The notes under the pieces: generated by a model | What the model saw: the letters and a program-made list of their open reading frames with translations, nothing else | What the model was told of the DNA's origin: nothing | Databases searched by the model: none | Translations under genes and position numbers: made by a program | Assembly: GCF_008974265.1 (NCBI RefSeq) | Contig: NZ_BKZW01000001.1 | Location: 744,001-808,000, forward strand | Origin: Dictyobacter vulcani | Lineage (GTDB): Bacteria; Chloroflexota; Ktedonobacteria; Ktedonobacterales; Ktedonobacteraceae | DNA length: 64,000 bases | Direction of reading: 5' to 3' | Shown: positions 1 through 9,481 of the stretch, in pieces | Layout: the number at the start of each line of letters is the position of its first letter | Position numbering within the stretch: position 1 is the stretch's first letter

Positions 1-1
1 G

Positions 2-523
2 ACTAAGGATAAACTGAGTGTGGAAAACTTACTCTATGGTCTCCTTCTCCCTTCGGGTAGCGATGCAGCCGTCGTATTAGCACACACCGTATCAGGTAAC
101 ACAACTAGCTTTGTTGCGCTCATGAACGCCAGAGCAGCTCAAATTGGTCTGACGGATACACACTACGCCAATCCTCATGGAGCTGAGGATCCTGGCAATT
201 ACTCCAGTGCTGCAGATTTAGTAAAACTGGCGAGAGTAGCCATGGGCTATCCGCTGTTTGCACAGATTGTGGCTACATCCAGTCATCCTCTTGCTTCAGA
301 TTACTACCGCCATAGCTATCCTAACTGGAATAATACTCTTGCTACATTTCTGCAAACTGTGCCGGGAGCCAATGGTATCAAAACAGGCTCAAATGCAACA
401 TCAACCGACTGGTGTATGGTCTTCTCTGCTTACCGCAATGGGCACTTACTCATCGGTGCTGAAATGCAAGCCCATTCATCACAACAAGTCTTTAATGATG
501 CTGCAAATATTCTAAATCATTAA
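2..523 (+). CDS. D-alanyl-D-alanine carboxypeptidase (peptidase S11), 3' part only
   Basis: C-terminal part of a penicillin-binding-protein-type DD-carboxypeptidase that trims peptidoglycan pentapeptides outside the membrane. The frame is open to the window edge (TKDKLSVENLLYGLL), so the start and the SxxK motif lie upstream. Visible are the SxN-box region PSGSDAA, read as S-G-S rather than the usual S-G-N, and the KTG box in GIKTGSNATS. The family is known to vary at the third SxN position (Streptomyces K15 has SGC), so this need not be inactivating. The protein ends shortly after the KTG domain, with no long C-terminal anchor. The 290 bases that follow hold no credible gene. Family sure; length and signal peptide not visible. 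Confidence 0.88.
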   Translation, partial: TKDKLSVENLLYGLLLPSGSDAAVVLAHTVSGNTTSFVALMNARAAQIGLTDTHYANPHGAEDPGNYSSAADLVKLARVAMGYPLFAQIVATSSHPLASDYYRHSYPNWNNTLATFLQTVPGANGIKTGSNATSTDWCMVFSAYRNGHLLIGAEMQAHSSQQVFNDAANILNH

Positions 524-813
524 CATACATAAAGAGCTGCTTTACATACTGGAAACAGATTGGAATTGACCTGCTTTTGTGGAGAGTACCAGGAAAGTGG
601 GTCACCCACACCCATTTCAAATCTTTTATATGCTCTCTTGAAAAGCGATACAGGAAAGGTCTGAGTTTTTCCTGCAATCAATTCCAATTTTCTGCTTTAT
701 CTGAGCTTGACCCCAACAGTGAGCAGGCAACGAGGAAGATACTTTCCTATCACCACTAACGTGTTCTCTTCGAGGAGTTCAGTGCTCATTGAGATTCTAG
801 AGGAGAGGATGCT

Positions 814-2160
814 ATGGCAGAAACTGGTTTGATTCTGGTCGCTGATACTATTCGCGATACGGCCCGGCCAATCACCGGCGCTCTTTCTGACTATGATCCC
901 TTATTAGACAGTATTGGTGATGCACGCTTCGTATTAATCGGCGAAGCCTCCCATGGTACCAGAGAATTCTATCGGGAGCGCGCAACGATTACGAAACGTC
1001 TGATTCAGGAGAAAGATTTTACAGTGGTGGCTGTTGAAGCTGATTGGCCGGATGCCTATCGCGTCAACCGCTATGTCCGTGGCATCAACGATGATAAGGA
1101 TGCCCGTACAGCTCTGGATGGCTTTCAACGCTTCCCCAGCTGGATGTGGCGCAATACTGAGGTGCTCGCTTTTGTAGAATGGTTACGTGACTATAATATG
1201 CAGTTGCCAGAGTCGGGCACCCGAGCAGGATTTTATGGCCTCGATCTCTATAGCCTCTATGCATCCATGGAGGCCGTGATTGATTATCTGGAGGAAATTG
1301 ATCCTGAAGCGGCACGGCGTGCACGGATACGTTATGCGTGCTTTGGTGCAGCGGATAAAGATAGCAAGTCATATGGGTATGCTACAAACTTTGGCCTGGC
1401 CGCATCCTGTGAGAATGAGGTAATCAGCCAGCTCCAGGAGCTACAAAAAAAGGCCACCGATTATATCAGTCGTGATGGCCGGATAGCTGAGGATGAGTTT
1501 TTCTATGCAGAGCAAAACGCACGCCTTGCCTGGGATGCCGAAAAATATTATCGCAGCATCTACCGGGGATCTGTTGAGTCATGGAACATACGCGATTGCC
1601 ATATGGCAAGGACGCTTGATGAACTTGTAGCCCATCTCGATCACTATCATGAACCAACAAAGGCGGTGGTCTGGGCCCACAACTCTCACCTTGGGGATGC
1701 CCGTGCAACATCCATGGGAGCAGAGGGCGAACTAAACGTTGGACAACTTGTACGTGAAGCTCACGGTCAGCATGTCCGGAATATCGGTTTTACGACCTAT
1801 AGTGGCACGGTGACGGCGGCCTCGAATTGGGATCGACCACCAGAGCGAAAACATGTCCGTCCGGCGCTTGCTGACAGTTATGAAGATCTGTTCCATCAGG
1901 CGCATCCCGCGAATTTTTTCCTGGACCTGCATGCAAATGACCAGGTAGTTGCTAGTTTACAAACCCCACGCCTGGAGAGAGCAATTGGTGTGGTCTATCT
2001 ACCTCACAGCGAGCGTAGGAGCCATTATTTCTATGCACACTTACCCGAACAATTCGACATTATTATCCATCTCGACCATACCCATGCCCTTGAGCCCTTA
2101 GAGCCAACGGCTTCATGGCAGGATAATGAGGTGGATGAAACATTTCCAACTGGCATATGA
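814..2160 (+). CDS. Erythromycin esterase family protein
   Basis: A 448-residue member of the EreA/EreB-like hydrolase family, which uses a metal-independent His/Glu centre; some members open macrolide lactones, but most chromosomal homologues have unknown substrates. The signature GEASHGTREFYRER (His and Glu), the following VEADWPDAYRVNRY block and a later VWAHNSHLGDARA block with a further conserved His are all present. Length is normal and no signal peptide is seen, so it is probably cytoplasmic. The ATG is preceded by GAGAGGA at good spacing. It stands alone; the gene after it is convergent. A role in macrolide resistance is possible but not shown by sequence. Confidence 0.85.
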   Translation: MAETGLILVADTIRDTARPITGALSDYDPLLDSIGDARFVLIGEASHGTREFYRERATITKRLIQEKDFTVVAVEADWPDAYRVNRYVRGINDDKDARTALDGFQRFPSWMWRNTEVLAFVEWLRDYNMQLPESGTRAGFYGLDLYSLYASMEAVIDYLEEIDPEAARRARIRYACFGAADKDSKSYGYATNFGLAASCENEVISQLQELQKKATDYISRDGRIAEDEFFYAEQNARLAWDAEKYYRSIYRGSVESWNIRDCHMARTLDELVAHLDHYHEPTKAVVWAHNSHLGDARATSMGAEGELNVGQLVREAHGQHVRNIGFTTYSGTVTAASNWDRPPERKHVRPALADSYEDLFHQAHPANFFLDLHANDQVVASLQTPRLERAIGVVYLPHSERRSHYFYAHLPEQFDIIIHLDHTHALEPLEPTASWQDNEVDETFPTGI

Positions 2161-2297
2161 GAACAGGCAGGACTATCACTGCTTGAGGCAATAGTATGTG
2201 GTGCCCTTCCCGGGGAGAGGATGCCTGGCTCGACCAAAAAGCTCCTCTCCTACTCCTTTTCACTTCACTACTGATCAAACCAGGAAATACAGCGATA

Positions 2298-3179
2298 TTA
2301 CGCGCCCCCGTAGGTCAAGATCAGGTCCGTCGCGTATCCCAGCAGAAAACCAACCAGCAGGCCCCACATCACGATTTCAGGTGCTCTGAAGCGTTTAGCC
2401 TGACCAAGCAGTTCAGCCACCACATAGATAATGGCACCAGCAGCCAGCGCAAGGAACAGAATAAACACCTGTGGTGAAATAAAGGTGATGCCAACAAGAG
2501 TCCCCAGAAACGTTGGTCCCCCACCAATTAATCCTAAGAGGATAATAAACTTCCAGGAAACACGCTGGCCGCTCAAAGGACCTGCAATGCCAAATCCTTC
2601 TGTCATATTGTGCAGACCAAAACCAATCAAGAGCACGAGAGCCAGTTGGAGTTCTCCAGTCGCCGCAGATTGCCCGATCGCCAACCCTTCAGAGAAGTTG
2701 TGGAGACCAATCCCGGTAGCAATAAGCAGGGCAAGCATGGCAGGCGTGGACTCAGTCTGCGCAGGTGAAGACATCACGCCAGTCTCTTTCACAAGAGAGG
2801 AAGAAGAGCTGGAATCGGTCGCAGCCTGCTCAAGCACCTTAGCAGAAGCGGTACGTTTCCTCATCCGCCCAAAAACCAGGCGATTAAAATAGACCAGTCC
2901 CACCGAGCCCAGTCCGAGGCCGAGAACAAGTAGACCAATATTCAGCAAGAAGATACCAGTTCCCGTATGATGGGTTCGTAACTCATCCAGGGAAGTATTG
3001 ATGGGTTCGCTTGCTTTGCTCAACACATCATAGAGTAAAAAAAGAAGAATGCCCGTGGCAAGCATATTCAAAAAATATTTGAGAGACTGGGGGAGTTGTT
3101 TGAGAAAAACCAGAGGCAAGCCCAGAAATATCGTCAATCCAGCAAACGCGCCCAGGAGAATGATCGTTCCAGTAGACAA
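2298..3179 (-). CDS. ZIP family divalent metal transporter
   Basis: A 293-residue integral membrane protein of the ZIP/ZupT type, importing or moving zinc and other divalent metals. Two intramembrane metal-site motifs are visible, HNFSEGLAIG and HNMTEGFGIA, the hallmark of transmembrane helices IV and V. Several hydrophobic spans surround them, and a charged cytoplasmic loop (RMRKRTASAK to SSSSSLVKE) sits in the middle, as is usual for ZIPs. The start is a TTG with AAAGGA seven bases upstream. A long imperfect inverted repeat lies just upstream and may be a metal-regulator operator. Which metal is carried cannot be told. Confidence 0.88.
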   Translation of the reverse strand: MSTGTIILLGAFAGLTIFLGLPLVFLKQLPQSLKYFLNMLATGILLFLLYDVLSKASEPINTSLDELRTHHTGTGIFLLNIGLLVLGLGLGSVGLVYFNRLVFGRMRKRTASAKVLEQAATDSSSSSSLVKETGVMSSPAQTESTPAMLALLIATGIGLHNFSEGLAIGQSAATGELQLALVLLIGFGLHNMTEGFGIAGPLSGQRVSWKFIILLGLIGGGPTFLGTLVGITFISPQVFILFLALAAGAIIYVVAELLGQAKRFRAPEIVMWGLLVGFLLGYATDLILTYGGA

Positions 3180-3207
3180 GAATTATTCCTTTCACATACA
3201 AATTATC

Positions 3208-3258
3208 TTAGCAAACCCTTATATCAGACTTATTTACTAAGATATTAGGGCTTACTAA
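3208..3258. promoter_or_regulatory. Imperfect inverted repeat upstream of the ZIP gene
   Basis: TTAGCAAACCCTTATAT (3208-3224) pairs with the reverse complement of ATATTAGGGCTTACTAA (3242-3258) at 14 of 17 positions, with 17 bases between the arms. It starts about 30 bases before the TTG start of the transporter, where a repressor site would sit. A metal-responsive regulator is a guess from the gene it precedes. The rest of 3259-3478 shows nothing I can name. Confidence 0.4.
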
Positions 3259-3478
3259 TGCTTTTTGTCAAGAGCTACCTGCACCGTTCTTCTGCTCTCG
3301 GGGGGCGCTAGCTCATCATCTAGAGAGGAATATTTTCTGAGAAACTTCTTACAAAGATCCAGATTTTTTTGAGCGTCTATTTACTGCTAGCGTGCTAGGA
3401 TATTCATAAGTGATAGTACACCTCCATCAGGAGACTATCTTGCAGTAAATACAATACATACCGCAGAAAGATTTTTGC

Positions 3479-3715
3479 ATGATGGTATTAAACAATAAAC
3501 AGCTAACACTGCTCTTAATGTTTCTTGGTACAGATCTGCTGGCTATCAGTATCTTCGACAACTATGTCATCGACATATGGGGGTGTGTCATATGTTATGT
3601 TCTGGCAATGACAGGATGGCTTTACCATACCGTTAGCAGAAAAAAGGGGGGAAAGCAAATCGAAGATCATATTACAAGAACATCGGAGATCAGCAAAGAA
3701 ACAATACCTTCCTGA
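3479..3715 (+). CDS. Small two-helix membrane protein, unknown
   Basis: A 78-residue protein with two hydrophobic segments (about residues 9-24 and 31-49) followed by a basic, polar tail (SRKKGGKQIED). No family recognised. The start ATG-ATG lacks a strong ribosome site. Its last 49 bases overlap the convergent 3' end of jetD, so either the gene is real and the two terminate into each other, or it is chance. Moderate-to-low confidence. Confidence 0.4.
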   Translation: MMVLNNKQLTLLLMFLGTDLLAISIFDNYVIDIWGCVICYVLAMTGWLYHTVSRKKGGKQIEDHITRTSEISKETIPS

Positions 3716-5049
3716 TAAGCCCATCTTCCAGTCATCTGCATCTGCTCTACCAGGGGACCAAAACGTTCAACAGATGACTGAAGTTGCTGCAATTCATCAC
3801 TGGAAGCCACAATACCCTCACCTGCTCCCAGAGCCATGGCATAAGCCTGGGGATCAAAGTGCCAGAAGCGGCAGTGTTGCGGATAGGCATCTTGCAGATA
3901 GGCCGCAATCTGCAAACCTTTTAGATCAAAGTCACCACTATAATAAAAATGATGATCAGCAGAATCTTGCGCCAGAAGATCTAATAATTTCATTACAGCC
4001 ATTCCAGGCCAGCCGGATGTGCAAATAATGGTGGGAGTGCTGGAATCTGGAGAGTTCGACAGATTGGCAACGACCTCCTCAAAAACCTGCGGATTCTCGA
4101 TCAGATAGATTGCTGGTGCGGTTGGGGTAATGCGTTGCCAGCGTAAGAGTTGCGCCAGCGGCAGCAGCAGAATGCGAGCGCCAGCGGCCTCTAGCAATGG
4201 ATCAGATTTGCCATCCAGATCTACAGCATGCGCCAGATTAAAAACGGCAACTGCTGATGAGATTGTATCGACAAGTAAATGAGCATTGTGATATAACTGG
4301 AGTTCCATGGCACGGCCCTGGAAAGCAGCATCCAGCGGTGGCTCAGTGAGATCATTAAGAGCCATGAGTAAGAGACGACCCGCAGGCCTGCCCCCATCCA
4401 GGCAATGGGGATCACCGGTGATATTCTGAGCAAAGATTGCCAGTCGTTGTGGAGATGTCGCTTCAGGTAAACGATTCAAGGCAAGAAGTACCGTTTGTAT
4501 ACTGGCCAATTGGCGTTGCTGTTCTTCTGATGGCGCGTTCTTATACTGACTAAACAGCCATGCCAGGCCATGATTACCCTGCAACAACCAGCGATATCCC
4601 TGTTGCCCCTCAGCCTGTGAGGCCTGCAAAGCCTGCAATTGTTGCCAGAACTGCTCTTGTCTATGCAGCCGTAGCTGACGCTGCTGCGGACGCGTGATGA
4701 GCGGTTGATCAGGAAACATCACCTGTAACAGGTCCACCAGAGAACACTGGAAGCGACTTTGACGTAATGCGGCTTCTACATCACGCAGCTTAATCCGCAG
4801 GGTATCCGTAGGATAAAGAGGCTTCCCCAAAAAACTGGCGATCTCACGCCGCTCTTCTGGTAAACTAGCTGTAAGCACCACCTGTCCCTCAATCTCGCCA
4901 CGCTCGATATACTTTTGCCGTAACATCTGCAAGAGTCGTTGAAAGGCCGGTCGCTGAAAAAAGGTAACCATATGCCGGATAGCTTGTGCGTCACCGGCAT
5001 GTGGTTCAGGTGAATCTGTATGATGGCCAGTCTGGTCAACGTCTGCCAC
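3667..5049 (-). CDS. jetD: Wadjet type III protein JetD (DUF3323/DUF2399, TOPRIM nuclease)
   Basis: The 460-residue last gene of the jet operon, TIGR02679 type. In Wadjet, JetD is the TOPRIM-containing nuclease subunit that cuts small closed circular DNA sensed by the JetABC SMC complex. The C-terminal DUF2399 block is clear: LIENPQVFEEVV, then YYSGDFDLKGLQIAAYL with the acidic GDFD typical of the TOPRIM-like core. The N-terminal ~200 residues match the DUF3323 arm (FQRPAFQRLLQMLRQKYIERGEI). Its GTG start directly abuts the jetC stop codon, with GGAGG just upstream inside jetC, so the two are translationally coupled. Confidence 0.9.
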   Translation of the reverse strand: MADVDQTGHHTDSPEPHAGDAQAIRHMVTFFQRPAFQRLLQMLRQKYIERGEIEGQVVLTASLPEERREIASFLGKPLYPTDTLRIKLRDVEAALRQSRFQCSLVDLLQVMFPDQPLITRPQQRQLRLHRQEQFWQQLQALQASQAEGQQGYRWLLQGNHGLAWLFSQYKNAPSEEQQRQLASIQTVLLALNRLPEATSPQRLAIFAQNITGDPHCLDGGRPAGRLLLMALNDLTEPPLDAAFQGRAMELQLYHNAHLLVDTISSAVAVFNLAHAVDLDGKSDPLLEAAGARILLLPLAQLLRWQRITPTAPAIYLIENPQVFEEVVANLSNSPDSSTPTIICTSGWPGMAVMKLLDLLAQDSADHHFYYSGDFDLKGLQIAAYLQDAYPQHCRFWHFDPQAYAMALGAGEGIVASSDELQQLQSSVERFGPLVEQMQMTGRWAYQEGIVSLLISDVLVI

Positions 5050-8000
5050 CTATTTACCTCCAGGATTCAACATCGACGTCACCTTCTGCTGATCAGACCA
5101 GAAAGATGCTGAGGCGGTAGCCACCGGTGATCCCTTCTCATGAATCATAAGATAACGCCCACTGGCAGCCATTTTACTGCCAGAACCACTCACCTGTGGT
5201 CCAGTCATAATCCATTGAAAGTCCTGCGAAATCAGAAATTCCATAATGCGTTGCGTGTTAGCCGCGCTCACCTTATCAAAAGCTTCGTCAAGCGCTAACA
5301 GGCGTGGTGCACCATGCGCGGCATTACGATAGAGCGCACCCAGTGCCGCAAAGAGCGGTACATATAACGCGAAAAGTTGCTCCGCGCCACTGCGTGTGCC
5401 CGCGATACGGTCGGTGAGTCGCTGGCGCTGACCTCCAACCTGCGTAACCCAGACATCAAAATGGAACCACTCACGATAATCAAAAACCTGTTCCAGGGCC
5501 TCAATAAAATTCATATCGGGACTATCTTGCTGGCGCAGTCGCACAGCCTCGATCTCACGGCGAAACGCACTCATCAGGGTTTCTGTCTCTTCGGAGGTCA
5601 ATGCCTGTGCGGGCTTGCGTAACAAACGATAGTGCTGCGCGAGATGACTTCCCAGTTTCGTCATATCATATTCAGCTGGTGGCTTCCATTGCAAAGAATA
5701 ATGTTCACCAATCATCGGCAAACGACTCAGCACATGATTAATTTCCTGCACCCATTCTTCCGCTTCAAGAATCTGTGTCCGAATGGCCTCAGCAATCTCC
5801 TGGAGCAAAAAGTCCTCAAAAAGCTGGCGCTCTTCCGCACCAAGTAAGGTCCGATGTATTTCGATACGTTCGCCGAGAAGTTCTAAGAGTTCAACAGGTC
5901 GGCCCCGATTCTCATTTAAAAAGCTGATCTGCCCCTGGTCATCTAGATCGGGACCATACTCGAGCAGGAATGGTTGCTCATGGTTGAATGTACGAACAAG
6001 CGCGTTATACGCTTCTCGATATACATGCTCCAATGACTCACGGCGTGCAGCGATATCGCTCTCACGCGTCATTTCTCCAAGCAACAACTGACCGGCCCGG
6101 AGATAATCCTCATCCTGAGCCGCAAGATATGCCTCTTGCAACTGCTCAACCGGGTAGGCCGCCAGCAACGTCGAAAAGTCATGCTGCCGCCGCAGGCGCT
6201 CATGCTGCACAAGTTGAAGTTGTGCTTCTGTCTCTGTCAGCAACGTCCTCAAGTTCTGGATACGCTCGTCAAGACGTGCATGCGTAAGTCTCTCCGTCTC
6301 CAACTCTCTGGCCAATACTCCATTACGTTCACGAAGTTGGGACAAACGAGTCGTCAGCTCTTCAACATTAGAGGAGGCGGCGACATGCTGAAGCTCCGTC
6401 AACTCGGCACGTATCTGGACCGCTTGCTTCTTGATCCGATCATACAAATCGGCTACATGCTGCTCATTTTCCTGAGAACGTGTTGCCACAGCGCGGATCT
6501 GGCCACACTCTTCCCAGGTCTGCTGCAGTTGAACAAATTGACTTTGCAAGGTACGAGCTTGATTTTGGAGCTGTACCATTGCCAGCAATGTCTGTTGGAT
6601 CTGCTCTCCACCACGAACCAATCCATCATGACCTTCGACAAGCCTCTCTAACTGACCACGTTGCAGATTGTACTGCTGACGCAATTCCTGGGTTTGTTGA
6701 TGGGATTTCTGATATCTATCGCGATTCTTTTCCAGCACGGTTCGGCTCTGTGATAATGACACAAAGCTATCCGCCAGACCGCTTTGTGGAAGTACCAACC
6801 GCACGTTCATCTGCTGCTCCCGCAAATCAGCCAGGAGATGCTCATGATGGGCAAGTCTGGTGGTCAATTCAGCAAATTCTTGCTCCAACCGGGCTTTCTG
6901 CTCTGACAATACCTGCAATGCTTCTTCTCGAGCACGTAAACGAGTAGCCTTACCAATATAATGTGCCTGGCCAGATCCAGCATGTCCTGTCAGCAGCCCG
7001 TGGCTCCAAAGACCCTGCTCCTGCATCTGATATGGAAAAGCCTCATCATCACTAAACCGGGCAAGAACCGTGAGCACATCTCTTGCGGTTTCCTGCCATA
7101 TAGCGAAATCTGCTAGCGTATCCTGACGTTCACGTAACGCTTCATCGAAGCGCAGGTGGCGCAAGAGAGAATTGGAAGTACTGGTTGCTACGTCTGAGGC
7201 GAACGATCTCAATTGCAAACGACAGTCACTGAGATCGGTCTGAGCAAGAATGAGATCTGCTTGTTCACATTGCCGGGCAGGAACAACCAGAGCATCCAGT
7301 AAACCGGCATCTGTCAACATCTGCTCGATACGTCCAGCCTGCTCTGCCTCAAGATCGGGCGAGAAGTCCAGCAATTCATAGAGCGGCAGTGAAGCAATAC
7401 CTTGTGCAGACAGTTGGGCACGAGCCGCGATGCGTCGCTCAGTACGAGCAGGAGCATATTCTGGCTCAGCCAGCTTTTGTTCATAAAGCGCGGACACATC
7501 CCTGATCTCCTGACCCTTGCCTCCAACGCTCATTTGCAAATCGTGTAATGCGTCCTGAGCCTGCTTTGCTTGCTTCACAAAGCTCTGCTCTAACTGCTCA
7601 ATTAACTGCCGATATGACTGAAGGGCAGCCGCCACCTGATCCACAATCATCGAGGGGGACGGCTCACCACCAGAATCATCAAGCGCAAACTGGGCATCGT
7701 CCAGCATCGAGGACAACCCGGCTCGAGTCGCCAGTGGCTCTAATGTCTGGGCCAGCATATATAACGCATCATCTGTCCGATCCTGGGCGGATTGGAATTG
7801 TTGCCGCGCTTCATCAAGCTCTTGAAAACGTGCAGCTTCAAGATTACGCATATACTGTATCTGGGCATCCAGCTTTTCACACTGCTGATGCAAGGACTCA
7901 ATTTGCTTGAGCAGCTTGACGCGCTCCTGAGCAGGTTCACTCAATAACGTAAAGAACGCCAGAGGAACCTCAGGGAACGCCCCTGCATCCACGGTTAGAG

Positions 8001-9456
8001 CGGCTATCTGGCTCAAGGCCTCTTCGAGCTGGAATGCCGCCATCTCCCAGACCGCCTCGGTACGCGCGATCGTCACTAATCCCCGCAACTGCGTCACACT
8101 AGCGCTCTGCACCTCTCCGAATCTCTGATATTGACGATTCAGGCTCTCGGTGCTGGCCTGCACTGCCTGGCGTGCAGAATTCAAGCTCTGCTCCTGTAAC
8201 TGTAGCTGGGTCTCAACCTCATGCAAACGTTCACGGACAGCACTGAGCTGTGTCGCAATCTGTAATCCTTCATTGACCTGTAGAGCTGCAATCTGTCCAT
8301 CCACCTGATATGCTTCGGTCTGAAGCACCTCTATTCTAGCTTCGATGTTAGTCTGATCACGTTCAGCTGCCGTTAAATCCCGGCGCTGCCGCGTTGACCG
8401 AGCCTCAACAGTATTTTCAGCCAGACGAGCACCCAGGTAGTCACACGCCGCCAGTTGAGATTGCGCCAATGCCAGTTGCTGGCGGGCCAGATGCAACCGT
8501 TGAGCAGCATCATACGCCTCCTGAATTTGCTCAATCTCATGCTGGATACCATCAATTCTCTCAATCGTCCCAATCACATGCGCTGTTGTTTCCGCAGGAA
8601 TCTTACGCAAAGACATTTTTAGATAATCATGGACCCGCGAAAAGTTTAGCTCAGTGCTCAAATTCGGACGTCTCAGGACCAGCAAGAGGTTTATCAGGGC
8701 TCCAAAATCCTTCACTTCCTGATAGCCAAACAGGTAACGCGCAACCTGCCGTTCATAGTCAGCCTGCGAATCACACACTATCCCATGACCTTCCAGTATT
8801 TGCTTGAAACGCTGATGATCATAAGCGCGTTTTTCATGCTTAGAGCCCGTCTCATAGAGAGTATCAAACTCATAACCCAGGCGCGACCCGTCTGTAATCA
8901 GGAAGCGTAACGGACGTATGCGCTCGGTCGTGTTGACATTGCCAGCGATACTTACACCGATCGTCAGGAAACGGGTCTTCTCACGCTCACCATTCTCCCA
9001 GCGCTGGCTGATCTCAGGAGCAATGGGAGGGTGATCAGGATCACACCACTCAAATTCCAGAGCAATATAAGCCGTACGACGCTCATGGTTAAAAGGGGTC
9101 GCGGAATCAGCACCACCCAACACATAATACTCGATACGGCGTTCGCGTCCACCAAACGTATCCAGACGATTGGGGCGCAGATCGCCATCCAGAGCCAGTG
9201 GTAAGGCGGCCGTCAAAACAGTTGATTTGCCACTGGCATTCTCACCAGCCAGGAAGAGCCGGCCATGGGGAATCTCGAATTCCTGCTGTCCATAGAGCCA
9301 GAAATTCGTGAGTATGATACGCCGCAGGCGATAGCCAGTTGGACCTCCATCCAGGTCTTGCAATATATCCACAAAGTTCGTAATCTGACTGTTTCGTGTA
9401 CTCGGCTTCGCGCCATCAGGAAACTGTTCAGCAATAGAATCAAAAGTGCGTTGCAT
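5050..9456 (-). CDS. jetC: Wadjet type III protein JetC (SMC-like ATPase)
   Basis: A 1468-residue SMC/MukB-like ATPase, TIGR02680 type. Walker A GENASGKS is at residues 71-78. Long coiled-coil arms (roughly 290-1100, rich in Q/E/L) flank a central hinge-like stretch. The ABC-type signature region GTRSGAEQLFALY and Walker B LALDEAFDKVS (about 1387-1397) lie near the C-terminus. In the known system JetC with JetA and JetB forms a loop-extruding complex that identifies plasmids for JetD cleavage. The reading frame is intact over 4.4 kb, arguing the system is functional. It abuts jetD directly. Confidence 0.93.
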   Translation of the reverse strand: MQRTFDSIAEQFPDGAKPSTRNSQITNFVDILQDLDGGPTGYRLRRIILTNFWLYGQQEFEIPHGRLFLAGENASGKSTVLTAALPLALDGDLRPNRLDTFGGRERRIEYYVLGGADSATPFNHERRTAYIALEFEWCDPDHPPIAPEISQRWENGEREKTRFLTIGVSIAGNVNTTERIRPLRFLITDGSRLGYEFDTLYETGSKHEKRAYDHQRFKQILEGHGIVCDSQADYERQVARYLFGYQEVKDFGALINLLLVLRRPNLSTELNFSRVHDYLKMSLRKIPAETTAHVIGTIERIDGIQHEIEQIQEAYDAAQRLHLARQQLALAQSQLAACDYLGARLAENTVEARSTRQRRDLTAAERDQTNIEARIEVLQTEAYQVDGQIAALQVNEGLQIATQLSAVRERLHEVETQLQLQEQSLNSARQAVQASTESLNRQYQRFGEVQSASVTQLRGLVTIARTEAVWEMAAFQLEEALSQIAALTVDAGAFPEVPLAFFTLLSEPAQERVKLLKQIESLHQQCEKLDAQIQYMRNLEAARFQELDEARQQFQSAQDRTDDALYMLAQTLEPLATRAGLSSMLDDAQFALDDSGGEPSPSMIVDQVAAALQSYRQLIEQLEQSFVKQAKQAQDALHDLQMSVGGKGQEIRDVSALYEQKLAEPEYAPARTERRIAARAQLSAQGIASLPLYELLDFSPDLEAEQAGRIEQMLTDAGLLDALVVPARQCEQADLILAQTDLSDCRLQLRSFASDVATSTSNSLLRHLRFDEALRERQDTLADFAIWQETARDVLTVLARFSDDEAFPYQMQEQGLWSHGLLTGHAGSGQAHYIGKATRLRAREEALQVLSEQKARLEQEFAELTTRLAHHEHLLADLREQQMNVRLVLPQSGLADSFVSLSQSRTVLEKNRDRYQKSHQQTQELRQQYNLQRGQLERLVEGHDGLVRGGEQIQQTLLAMVQLQNQARTLQSQFVQLQQTWEECGQIRAVATRSQENEQHVADLYDRIKKQAVQIRAELTELQHVAASSNVEELTTRLSQLRERNGVLARELETERLTHARLDERIQNLRTLLTETEAQLQLVQHERLRRQHDFSTLLAAYPVEQLQEAYLAAQDEDYLRAGQLLLGEMTRESDIAARRESLEHVYREAYNALVRTFNHEQPFLLEYGPDLDDQGQISFLNENRGRPVELLELLGERIEIHRTLLGAEERQLFEDFLLQEIAEAIRTQILEAEEWVQEINHVLSRLPMIGEHYSLQWKPPAEYDMTKLGSHLAQHYRLLRKPAQALTSEETETLMSAFRREIEAVRLRQQDSPDMNFIEALEQVFDYREWFHFDVWVTQVGGQRQRLTDRIAGTRSGAEQLFALYVPLFAALGALYRNAAHGAPRLLALDEAFDKVSAANTQRIMEFLISQDFQWIMTGPQVSGSGSKMAASGRYLMIHEKGSPVATASASFWSDQQKVTSMLNPGGK

Positions 9457-9481
9457 ACATCCTCATCTCTCTCCAAGACTA

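Noticed and set aside
577..759. 60-codon plus-strand frame between the carboxypeptidase and esterase genes
   Set aside because: No ribosome site, no domain, and the opposite strand is equally open; treated as intergenic.
5377..8807. Many frames of 60-170 codons on both strands inside jetC
   Set aside because: All are shadows of the 1468-residue JetC frame.
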